A stretch of DNA of 11,552 nt from Tannockella sp964369175. Its GTDB lineage: Bacteria > Bacillota_I > Bacilli_A > Erysipelotrichales > Coprobacillaceae. The number at the start of each line of letters is the position of its first letter. Position 1 is the first letter of the stretch. The stretch lies in assembly GCA_964369175.1 (NCBI GenBank), contig CAYJEM010000065.1:1-11552 (forward strand). Reading direction: 5' to 3'. A model generated the notes under the pieces. The model was given only the letters and a program-made list of their open reading frames with translations, was not told where the DNA came from and ran no database searches. Position numbers and translations under genes: made by a program. This document shows, piece by piece, positions 1 to 7,151 of this stretch.

Positions 1-20
1 CTATTTTTATTAAAAAACAT
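1..20 (-). CDS. Start of an unknown gene running off the left edge
   Basis: Only the first six codons are inside the window (reading MFFNKN), so no function can be given. The start is supported by a near-perfect ribosome binding site, GGGAGG at 28-33, seven bases before the ATG at 18-20. The ATG also overlaps a TAA stop of an upstream reading frame in the arrangement TAATG, which is typical of translationally coupled genes in an operon. The upstream frame is itself a broken remnant (20-150). This gene would be the last visible member of the unit that contains the Imm63 gene. Confidence 0.5.
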
Positions 21-150
21 TATTTTTCCTCCCACTCTAAGCTTACTTGTTCTTGTGTTATTCCATATGTAGGTAATTTATTTCATCTTTTATGATGCTA
101 CCAATAACTCCCGACATGCGACAACCAAAACATACGCTGTTATATTATCT
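20..150 (-). pseudogene. Frameshifted remnant of an unknown gene's 3' end
   Basis: Between the Imm63 stop and the edge gene, no single frame stays open, but neighbouring frames each read as plausible protein. One frame gives GVIGSIIKDEI (around 84-116). A second gives KLPTYGITQEQVSLEWEEK, ending in a TAA at 20-22 that overlaps the next gene's ATG. A single shift near 79-86 would join them. Further upstream another frame gives DNITAYV, so a second shift is possible. The coupled stop-start junction suggests this was a real gene of the operon. I do not recognise the family. It could instead be non-coding spacer that happens to read well, so confidence is low. Confidence 0.35.
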
Positions 151-153
151 AGT

Positions 154-573
154 CTAACCCCTATCTTGAAACGGTCTTTTAAGTAATATATCTCGTTGCT
201 CTTTTTCCAAGATTGGAACAAATCTTTTATCTAGTTTGGCAATCATTTCTAGTTGCTTTGGAAATGCTATTCTTCTTCCATCTTTATTTGGGATACGGTG
301 GATAAACTCATAATCAAACGCACTCTCTAAAGTTAGATCATTTGCTATTCTATACAAAATGTCATATACATCATCAGATACAACAGTTTCTTTAATCTTT
401 CCTCTTTCTACATATATTAAAGTATAGGTTTCTCCTTCCTTTGTGATTGTCTTCCCGTCAGACCAAACATCTCCATTTTTTTCTGTAAAATATATGGGAT
501 TATATATTGATATTTTTTTATTAAATTCCATATGATATCTCTCAACTATTATTTTTATTTCATTTAATTTCAT
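154..573 (-). CDS. Imm63-family immunity protein (orphan)
   Basis: This is a small acidic cytoplasmic protein that I recognise as Imm63, a family of immunity proteins found in polymorphic toxin loci, where they are thought to bind and neutralise a cognate toxin domain. The family features visible are a YVERG motif (residues 54-58 from the start chosen here), a central helical segment ending in YEFIHRI, then RRIAFPKQLEMIAKL (100-114) and a closing ILLKRPF (129-135). I chose the internal Met (MKLNEIK, 139 aa), because family proteins begin close to this point and a weak TAGG lies 7 bases before it. A longer form of 150 aa would start at 606. A strong AGGAGG at 625-630 lies 18 bases from that first ATG, too far to be efficient. 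No toxin gene is visible upstream or downstream. Its neighbours are an unknown repeat protein upstream and a broken gene downstream, so the unit looks like the remains of a toxin-immunity locus. Confidence 0.72.
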   Translation of the reverse strand: MKLNEIKIIVERYHMEFNKKISIYNPIYFTEKNGDVWSDGKTITKEGETYTLIYVERGKIKETVVSDDVYDILYRIANDLTLESAFDYEFIHRIPNKDGRRIAFPKQLEMIAKLDKRFVPILEKEQRDILLKRPFQDRG

Positions 574-762
574 ATAAATACCTATACGTATAAATGTACT
601 ATACATACATTTATATCAGATGTTCCTCCTCTTTATATAATTATATTGTCATATATATCTACTTTGCTTAAATTAGTATTTTAATCTATTCTACATTATT
701 GCATTTACTTCTAAAATATTTCCTCACTACCATATAAAATAAATGTATTTTAATATAACATA

Positions 763-1518
763 TTATATATGATTCCATGTACTTACTATTTTTTCAATAT
801 CTAATATATGGACCTCTTGTACCTCATCATTATCATATAACTTTATTTGATTACCAGTAATACTTTTAACAATGTATTGCTTATCTTTATAATAAGCAAT
901 ACTGCTTTTATGAAAGATAAATGTTACTGTATCTTTCATAATGAGTTTACGATATCGATTTGCTTCAAACTCATCAAATCCATTATAGATATCAATCGGA
1001 TTATTCGATACAATATAACATTCATCTTTAGATACTTCAATATATCCATATTCTTGATCATTATATACTGCTCTACTTCCTTCTAACTCAATTAATCCTT
1101 CTTTTACAACTGTTTTATTTACTTGGCCTATATATCGCTCGTCAGGTATCCATGTTTGAATTGTATATTCAATATCAGTGTACGGAACTCTTTTATAATA
1201 AAATGTACGTTCATACATATCCATTCCGTATTTTTTGACCAATTCACCATCACCTCGTGCTAGTATCATTGCCACACCTTCTCTAATTACAGTTGTAACA
1301 AACAAACTATCCTTGTAATATGATTGTGTATCTTTTTGAAAACAATATGACAAATCACTGTATTCTATGTTTTTTAAATATGTATCTTTTTCTATAAACC
1401 TGAATCCGTTTTTTAGTTCATTTTCATTAGTTGAAGTCAAGCGACATTTCTCTTCACCGCTTATATTCAACTCATATAATATACCTTTGTATATTCCATA
1501 TTTACCTAGTGTTTTCAT
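763..1518 (-). CDS. Uncharacterised protein with four SH3-like repeat units
   Basis: I do not recognise this 251-aa protein. It has no signal peptide, lipobox or membrane segment, so it is probably cytoplasmic. Four segments share one pattern, an aromatic-rich start followed by two beta strands: YGIYKGILYELN (7-18), SYYKDSLFVTTV (66-77), AVYNDQEYGYIEV (150-162) and AYYKDKQYIVKSI (208-220). Each is followed by a hydrophobic-polar strand and an acidic turn (for example QIKLYDNDE, 224-232). This alternation suggests small SH3-like beta barrels in tandem, which is an inference from pattern only. The ATG at 1518 has AAAGGA about 10 bases upstream. The gene lies 102 bases downstream of the lipoprotein remnant and upstream of the Imm63 gene, in the same direction, so it may belong to the same accessory unit; an immunity-type role is possible but unproven. 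Confidence 0.7.
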   Translation of the reverse strand: MKTLGKYGIYKGILYELNISGEEKCRLTSTNENELKNGFRFIEKDTYLKNIEYSDLSYCFQKDTQSYYKDSLFVTTVIREGVAMILARGDGELVKKYGMDMYERTFYYKRVPYTDIEYTIQTWIPDERYIGQVNKTVVKEGLIELEGSRAVYNDQEYGYIEVSKDECYIVSNNPIDIYNGFDEFEANRYRKLIMKDTVTFIFHKSSIAYYKDKQYIVKSITGNQIKLYDNDEVQEVHILDIEKIVSTWNHI

Positions 1519-1620
1519 TTAATATTCATCCTTTATATGTTTTCTTTAAATTTCATCATGTGTCCAATAACTTTTTGACTACTAGTGCTTATGGGAAATC
1601 GAAAAGTCGTATACGTATTA

Positions 1621-2703
1621 TTATTTGGTTACTACATCATTTATATCATACAATGCAATATCTAAAATACTATTTATATCAGTACTTTCCAGAATATATG
1701 CATAATAATATTGATCGTTATTTAAATCAAACTGAACTAGCTTAACTGATAAATCACTCCAATAGTTTTCTATACCATAATCTTCTATGTCTTATTTTCA
1801 GTCAAATACAGTAATATCCCCTACACCAACAAGTATATTATTTAATACTGTTACTAAAAACATATTGTCTTTTCTTGCATTAATTGTTCATCAGTCATTT
1901 AATAACACATCCTCTCCGTCAATGTCTAAGTCTGTTCTTTCATCAAAATACATAGATAAACTTGAATATGTATATACATCATCTAAATTTGGGCTTTTGT
2001 CGCGTATGATACTATTAAAAATATCTGAATCATATACACACATTGATGCTGTTGAACCAATGTTTCCTAACCATTCTCTATCTTCATACCATGTTATAAA
2101 GTCTTTATTTATTTGCGTGAAATTGTTCATTGCTTCATCACTTTCAAGTATATATATATCTGTTAGTACACTTGCATATGTTAATACATTATCTTTATTA
2201 ATATCTTCAAACTTCCCATTGAAGTCATCTATTTCACAATATACCTTAATTTCTAGTTCAGGATACTTTGTATTGAAGTATGTAATTATTGCCGCTTCAG
2301 CATCATCAGTCAATAAATATTCTTGATAATTATCTACATAGTGATCATCTTCTTTAACTACTTCTACAAATTGTCCTTCGTCTGCATCTTCTGGTGATAC
2401 AACTAATGTTTGTTTATCTAAATTTGATCCATTTATATATCCATGAAAGTTAAACTTTATTTCGGGATACTTTTCATCTAAATATGTATACATTTCTTCT
2501 ATATATGTTATATTTGATGCTTCTACAATTGATAATTCATCATATACTGTTGGCAGTCCTTCATTTGTTAGAATTTCTTTTTGTCTTTCTGTTAAAACAA
2601 TATTCACTTCTTCTTTTTCTTGATCTAAATCTATTTTAGGCATACAACCAGTTAATAAAGTAGTTACCCCTAAGATAGTTATAAAAAATTTTATTTTTTT
2701 CAT
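1621..2703 (-). pseudogene. Lipoprotein gene with decayed 3' quarter
   Basis: The first 270 codons are open and encode a lipoprotein. They give a basic N-terminus, a hydrophobic stretch and a lipobox LLTGC with the acylated Cys at 20, so the mature protein would be anchored on the outer face of the membrane. It then has an acidic domain opening with LTERQKEIL (37-45), a phrase I associate with unnamed Bacillota lipoproteins. Two related units, TYLDEKYPEIKF (73-84) and TYFNTKYPELEI (141-152), suggest an internal duplication. After codon 270 come two consecutive TGA codons, then further stops at codons 302 (TGA) and 304 (TAA). The same frame nevertheless reads as good protein (NMFLVTVLNNILVGVGDITVF; later DYGIENYWSDLSVKLVQFDL) to a TAA at 1621-1623, which makes an ancestral product of 360 aa. 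The start has AAGGAG 7 bases upstream. The 270-aa product could still be made; its function is unknown. Confidence 0.75.
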
Positions 2704-2750
2704 GCTACTTCTCCTTACATAGTAATTTATTCAATTAAAAGCTTGTTGTT

Positions 2751-2784
2751 TATAGACAATGTTAATAATGTATTTTTGTCTATA
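2751..2784. repeat. Inverted repeat upstream of the lipoprotein gene
   Basis: A perfect 9-bp inverted repeat, TATAGACAA and TTGTCTATA, is separated by 16 bases. It lies 48-81 bases upstream of the lipoprotein start, inside the 261-base spacer that follows the helicase gene. Its position suits an operator or a promoter-proximal hairpin. There is no U-run after either arm, so it is not a standard terminator of the helicase transcript. I could not fit a convincing -35/-10 pair to it. The rest of 2704-2964 is very AT-rich and holds nothing else I can name. Confidence 0.45.
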
Positions 2785-2964
2785 CGTCATTAAACATGCA
2801 TAGAAATAGTTTATCATAGATGATTACTTACTTCATTCCATCAAACAATTCCATATTTTTATATTATGCTGTTTCTTTGATTAAAGATTTTGGATATAAC
2901 AATCATTTGTTTATATATATATCTTCTAGTAACTTTTCTTGAAACTATATTTTACTTACCTCTT

Positions 2965-5643
2965 TTATTCTAATGCACCTTTTACTTTCTTTTTGCTAAT
3001 AATACGATTTTGACGATTAGTCCATGCGTATTTTCTTCCTTTTAACAAAATCAATCTCCCCTTAGGGCTACGTGTATATACAACCTTGTATGAACCAATA
3101 TATTTTTTCATAATAGATGCAAACGCTTCTGCATCCTCTTTACGCTTTGAAAAGATATCTGGTATTGGGTAATAACCATAACTTTTTCGTTTTAAACGTG
3201 GTGCATATAAGATATATCGTTGATTATCAATATCACTAAACATTTCTTTCATACACTTTGCAAAAATAGCTTTATCATGGCCACTACCACCAACAAGATA
3301 AATCGCATTTATAAACTCTTCATGGACAGTTTCTACACGGTGATTTTCACTATTAAATTGATTTATATTTAGAAGAGCCATCCTTACCCCTTCGCCTATC
3401 TTTTGTAAAGATTTTAATGGATTTATACATAAAATAATTTTAATACACATGCCAATAATTCCTATGATACAAATGAATAAAATAAGAACTGTTACAAAAG
3501 TTGGATCATCAATTGAATTAAGTGGGACAGTAGTTAACCTAGCCATAGAAATTATGATGAATACAATAATATAACGAATATAATCAAAAAGTAATACAAC
3601 TGTCACCGGCTTATTTTCTTTGCATACTTCTTCTACAACTTCCATATCACTAAGTATCGCAAGTGATTTATCCCACCTTGCTTTTAAGTTGTCACGGTTA
3701 GATGATAGCTTAAGCATTTTTTCATTTGTCTTATAGACATTTCTCTTTTTTGTAATAGGTTGCTCAATAGCAGTTAGTCTACCAATACCTGTTTCTATTG
3801 TATCTAATGTATAATGTAATCCTAAAAAGTTATCCATACGTCGTATTAATGTTTCTATATCTTCATTTTCATTATAATCATCTGTAATGAAATTTAAATC
3901 AGATTGTTGAATTTTGGGAGGTAATACACATACAAGATGCCATATATTACTTACTTTATTAGGGTTTTTATGATATGTTCGAATTGCTCGTCCTCTCATT
4001 TGATTACTTAACATAAAGCTACCTACAAAACTTGCAAGAATAAGTGAATTTACGCATGGTGAATCCCAGCCTTCACCAAGTAATGATTTAGTACCGATTA
4101 ATGCATTTATATATCCTTCTTCAAATAAATTAGTAACTACAGATGTTAAAAAATGACGTTCTCCTTTTATATCTACTTCTACATATTCATCAGATGATAA
4201 ATTTCCTATTTCTTTAAAAGATATAGATGAAGGATTTTCAACTAGTTCTAATAATCGAGATTTTGCAGTTGGTGGAATAAAAACAATACTTCCACATAAT
4301 ACACCTAACTTCAGTGAACTATTTTGATTTTTTGCTTCTTTACGAAGTAATTCAAAAAATGGAATTACACCTAAAGCAGGAGTATCATTTTGCTCGTTTC
4401 CTATTTCTGATTTATATTCTTTTTTTATGTAATCACAAAGAATTAATAGACGTAAATCATCACCCATACTGTTATATTCATTAAAAGTAATATTTTTAAT
4501 ACTTTCACATTTACCAATAGAACGAACAAGGCTCTTTTTTAGTTTACTGTTTAAGAGTAGACATACTTTTTTCTTTTCAACTAAACCACGTACTTTTAAG
4601 TCATGTTGATATTTTTCTAGAATATCTTGAGGAATATTATATGATGTAATATCATCATAAAGAACGCCTTGTAATAACACTTCAAACCATTTAGGTGAAG
4701 GTTTTTCTAGTTTAACATATCCTAATATTTTTTTAAAATTACTAAAATCTGTGCGTCCTACTGCATTTAAATAAATTAAGATAGAAGACAAATATGCTGG
4801 ATTTTCCAAAAGTAAATCATAAGATACATCATCCTTTAAAAAAGGGTGAGACGACACAATACGCTTAAATGTTTCATCTTTTAATAATAAATCGCAGTAC
4901 TCATCACGCACTCTCTTAAACTCATTTATTCTATCTAATTCATCCTTCGTTGGATAATTAAAATACACATAATCTTGATGTGGACACAAATTAGAATCCT
5001 TAACAAGTTCAGGTACAGTAATTTCTTCATCAATGTCACCACAAACCTTTATGTATCGCTCCCATAAATCAAAGCTAGAATCATATGGTGGTGTCGCAGT
5101 AAGTGCGATGGTATACTCTAAAGAAGTTTCTTTTTTAAATTTTTCTAAAGATTTCCACCATTCATTACGTAAATGATGACACTCATCTAAACAAATAGTC
5201 TGAATATTATTTTCTTTAATAGCTAAAATCAAATCAAACATTTCATAATCAACCAACTCTTTTTTCGATGTATCTTCACCATCATCTAAAAGTATTCCTT
5301 TATAATGAGTCATTGCACTATGAATCGCTTGATATGTTGAAACTGTAATTAATCTCATATCTCTTAAATTTTGAGAAATTATATCCTCACTATTTATTCC
5401 CTCTAACAAAAAAGCCTCTTCAATTCTCTCTACCCATTGCTTACGTATTGTTATTGTTGGTGCTAGTATAATACAAGGTTTGTCTAGTAAACGTATTAAT
5501 TCAATTCCAAGGGTCGTTTTACCTGAACCTGGCGCTGCTACGATATGTACTCTTTTATCTTTTTTATATTCATCAAAGCGAGATAATACTCGCGCTTGAT
5601 AAGTTCTCCAATTCCCTTTGAATTTTAATATATTTTCATACAT
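2965..5643 (-). CDS. Membrane-anchored SF2 DEAD/DEAH-box helicase
   Basis: This is an ATP-dependent superfamily 2 helicase/translocase. Numbering from the chosen start (892 aa), the first RecA domain has a GNWRTYQARVL lead-in (10-20), Walker A AAPGSGKTT (36-44), Walker B DECH (153-156) and motif III TATPP (182-186). About 330 residues of insert follow before the second RecA domain, whose motifs are GTKSLLGEGWDSP (517-529) and QMRGRAIR (548-555). Two hydrophobic stretches at about 679-700 and 715-739 should cross the membrane as a hairpin, followed by a 150-residue basic C-terminal domain ending in KKKVKGALE. With a helical hairpin, both the helicase and the tail would be cytoplasmic. I chose the Met at 5643 because GGGAGG lies 8 bases upstream and the helicase similarity begins at once. 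A start at 5733 would add 30 residues but lies only about 11 bases after a promoter -10. The gene is monocistronic with no partner nuclease or methylase. The role is unknown; defence, competence or nucleoid-membrane work are all conceivable. Confidence 0.88.
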   Translation of the reverse strand: MYENILKFKGNWRTYQARVLSRFDEYKKDKRVHIVAAPGSGKTTLGIELIRLLDKPCIILAPTITIRKQWVERIEEAFLLEGINSEDIISQNLRDMRLITVSTYQAIHSAMTHYKGILLDDGEDTSKKELVDYEMFDLILAIKENNIQTICLDECHHLRNEWWKSLEKFKKETSLEYTIALTATPPYDSSFDLWERYIKVCGDIDEEITVPELVKDSNLCPHQDYVYFNYPTKDELDRINEFKRVRDEYCDLLLKDETFKRIVSSHPFLKDDVSYDLLLENPAYLSSILIYLNAVGRTDFSNFKKILGYVKLEKPSPKWFEVLLQGVLYDDITSYNIPQDILEKYQHDLKVRGLVEKKKVCLLLNSKLKKSLVRSIGKCESIKNITFNEYNSMGDDLRLLILCDYIKKEYKSEIGNEQNDTPALGVIPFFELLRKEAKNQNSSLKLGVLCGSIVFIPPTAKSRLLELVENPSSISFKEIGNLSSDEYVEVDIKGERHFLTSVVTNLFEEGYINALIGTKSLLGEGWDSPCVNSLILASFVGSFMLSNQMRGRAIRTYHKNPNKVSNIWHLVCVLPPKIQQSDLNFITDDYNENEDIETLIRRMDNFLGLHYTLDTIETGIGRLTAIEQPITKKRNVYKTNEKMLKLSSNRDNLKARWDKSLAILSDMEVVEEVCKENKPVTVVLLFDYIRYIIVFIIISMARLTTVPLNSIDDPTFVTVLILFICIIGIIGMCIKIILCINPLKSLQKIGEGVRMALLNINQFNSENHRVETVHEEFINAIYLVGGSGHDKAIFAKCMKEMFSDIDNQRYILYAPRLKRKSYGYYPIPDIFSKRKEDAEAFASIMKKYIGSYKVVYTRSPKGRLILLKGRKYAWTNRQNRIISKKKVKGALE

Positions 5644-5743
5644 CGATAATTCCTCCCTAAAAATCATTGTGTTTAATATAAATTTCTTACTAAAGTTTCT
5701 ACCATATAGGTTATATAGAGGAGCTTTAGACATTATCTTTTAA

Positions 5744-5752
5744 ATTATAACA
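5744..5752 (-). promoter_or_regulatory. Extended -10 promoter of the helicase gene
   Basis: TGTTATAAT is a perfect extended -10 element (TGn plus TATAAT). Transcription would begin near 5737, giving a leader of roughly 95 bases before the preferred start at 5643. No good -35 hexamer is present, which extended -10 promoters tolerate. The same nine bases occur before the Cof-type phosphatase gene. Confidence 0.55.
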
Positions 5753-5806
5753 TAACAATGTTTAAATAAATAGTTTTGCATAATATCATCGGTATAAAAT
5801 AATCAA

Positions 5807-5835
5807 GAAAAAAGCAACAACATACATTGTTACTT
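5807..5835 (-). terminator. Rho-independent terminator of the ParB-like/HD/Gph operon
   Basis: On the minus strand a 9-bp stem (AAGTAACAA with TTGTTGCTT, one G-U pair) and a 6-base loop are followed by a run of six Ts. It lies about 60 bases after the Gph-like stop and before the helicase promoter, so it separates the two transcription units. Confidence 0.8.
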
Positions 5836-5894
5836 AATATCCTATTAGTATTAAATTTTAGATTCTTATCCATGTATTAAACCACTTTAAATCA

Positions 5895-6560
5895 TTAAAA
5901 TACACTTAGATTTTTTATAATATCACCAGGATAATCCACTATGACATTTACTTTACACGCTTTTAAATCTTCAATGTTATTAAACCCCCATGATACTGCA
6001 ATTGTGTCAACTCTAGCAAGATTACCAGTATCTATATCTACCGTTGAATCACCTATATAAATGCATTCATCATGTAATAATGAAAGACTGTTTATTACAT
6101 TCCATAAACTCTTAGGATCAGGTTTTTTGGGTAATTCATCAACTTGACCTTGAACTAGTGCAAACAAGTCTTTTCCAAATACTTTGTTTACTAGCTCAAC
6201 AGCCTGGAAATGTGGCTTATTTGTAAGTATAGCTAGTATATATCCACTTTCTTTTAAACTATGTAATAATTCCCGTATCCCATCATATGGACATACATTG
6301 TATCCACAATACACGTTAAAGATATCATTAAATATTTCCATTGCTTGATCTAAGTTATCTTTATCTACTACTTCAACATTTACTTGCATGGACTTTTTAA
6401 CTAAAGTACGCACACCGTTTCCAATAAAACTTCGACATTGCTCCATTGATATTGGTGGTAAACATAATTTATTTAATGTCATATTTACTGAAGTATACAA
6501 TGAATCTAGAGTATTTATAAGTGTACCATCTAAATCAAATATTATTGCTTTTTTCTCCAT
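5895..6560 (-). CDS. gph: HAD phosphatase, phosphoglycolate phosphatase (Gph)-like
   Basis: This is a HAD superfamily phosphatase with a helical cap of the Gph/PGMB type. Numbering from the chosen start (221 aa), motif I is FDLDGT with nucleophile D9 and acid/base D11. The cap follows motif I. Motif II is the Thr in LTNKP (T113), motif III is the Lys in PKKPDP (K146), and motif IV is IGDSTVDID (D171, D175). All catalytic residues are present and the length is normal for the family. It probably hydrolyses a small phosphate ester in the cytoplasm, but 2-phosphoglycolate as substrate is only an assumption because this clade is diverse. I chose the Met at 6560 rather than 6593 because MEKKAIIFDLDGT is the usual N-terminus and an AGGA lies 8 bases before it. 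It starts 10 bases after the HD-domain gene and is the last gene of the operon. Confidence 0.88.
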   Translation of the reverse strand: MEKKAIIFDLDGTLINTLDSLYTSVNMTLNKLCLPPISMEQCRSFIGNGVRTLVKKSMQVNVEVVDKDNLDQAMEIFNDIFNVYCGYNVCPYDGIRELLHSLKESGYILAILTNKPHFQAVELVNKVFGKDLFALVQGQVDELPKKPDPKSLWNVINSLSLLHDECIYIGDSTVDIDTGNLARVDTIAVSWGFNNIEDLKACKVNVIVDYPGDIIKNLSVF

Positions 6561-6570
6561 AAATTTATTC

Positions 6571-7140
6571 CTACTCCCCATTAATACAAACAATTGCTTT
6601 TGTATATTTATCTTTGTAAATCATTTTACTATTTGTTGATAACTTTTTATAACTTCTTTCTAACTTTCCTAAAATATATTCTTTACCCTCTTCAATAGAC
6701 ATACCATGCCTTACATAAACAAGATAAAACAATGATGGAATACTATCAAAATGTGATATAGCATCACCATCACAAACACACTGTTCTTCAATAGTTGTAC
6801 GAACTGATTCAATACTACCTCTATGATTTAATATACATTTTTGTACTAGTTTGATTTTAAATTCAGGATAATTATGCTTTTTTAATATATCACGTGCCAT
6901 TTTAGCACCCCAAACATGATGTTCATCATAATATTTATAATCAGTTATTGATGCATAGTCGTGTAGCCATGCTGCTATCGCTACAACTTCAATATCTCCA
7001 CCATAGCGTTTTGCAAGTAAAGTTGCGTTTTTAACAACTGCTTCTATATGATAATATATCCCCATACCAAAACGATTGTTAGTACTGCTGCATTTTTCAT
7101 ATACATCATTTTTTAATATTGTAATAAGATCATCTACCAT
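6571..7140 (-). CDS. HD-domain metal-dependent phosphohydrolase
   Basis: This 189-aa protein belongs to the HD superfamily, whose members use one or two metal ions to cleave phosphate esters, often of nucleotides. The expected ligands are visible in order: H31 (YYHIEAV), the HD pair H60-D61 (AAWLHDYAS), H74/H75 (DEHHVWGAKMA), H106 (CILNHRG) and an Asp in CDGDAISHFD (D124 or D126). The extra histidines suggest a two-metal site. It lacks the synthetase or regulatory domains of RelA/SpoT and the signature of YqeK. The start has GGGGA 7 bases upstream. It lies 11 bases after the ParB-like gene and 10 bases before the Gph-like gene, so two phosphohydrolases are co-expressed. The substrate cannot be read from sequence. 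Confidence 0.85.
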   Translation of the reverse strand: MVDDLITILKNDVYEKCSSTNNRFGMGIYYHIEAVVKNATLLAKRYGGDIEVVAIAAWLHDYASITDYKYYDEHHVWGAKMARDILKKHNYPEFKIKLVQKCILNHRGSIESVRTTIEEQCVCDGDAISHFDSIPSLFYLVYVRHGMSIEEGKEYILGKLERSYKKLSTNSKMIYKDKYTKAIVCINGE

Positions 7141-7151
7141 ATATTTATCCC

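Noticed and set aside
847..1086. Plus-strand open frame rich in Ile and Phe that looks like a membrane protein
   Set aside because: It is the reverse complement of AT-rich coding sequence in the repeat protein, has no ribosome binding site, and every other gene runs the other way.
1792..1893. Use of TGA as tryptophan to keep the lipoprotein frame open
   Set aside because: A TAA lies in the same frame at 1792-1794, and other genes here encode Trp as TGG and use TGA or TAA as ordinary stops.
1787..2326. A 179-codon open frame on the plus strand
   Set aside because: It is antisense to the lipoprotein gene, is serine-rich low-complexity sequence typical of a shadow frame, and has no ribosome binding site.
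2880..2945. Terminator for the helicase gene (AACAA/TTGTT hairpin near 2898-2911)
   Set aside because: The stem is only 5 bp and is not followed by a U-run on the minus strand.
6388..6639. Short plus-strand frame over the Gph-like and HD genes
   Set aside because: It overlaps two well-supported genes and lacks any start signal.
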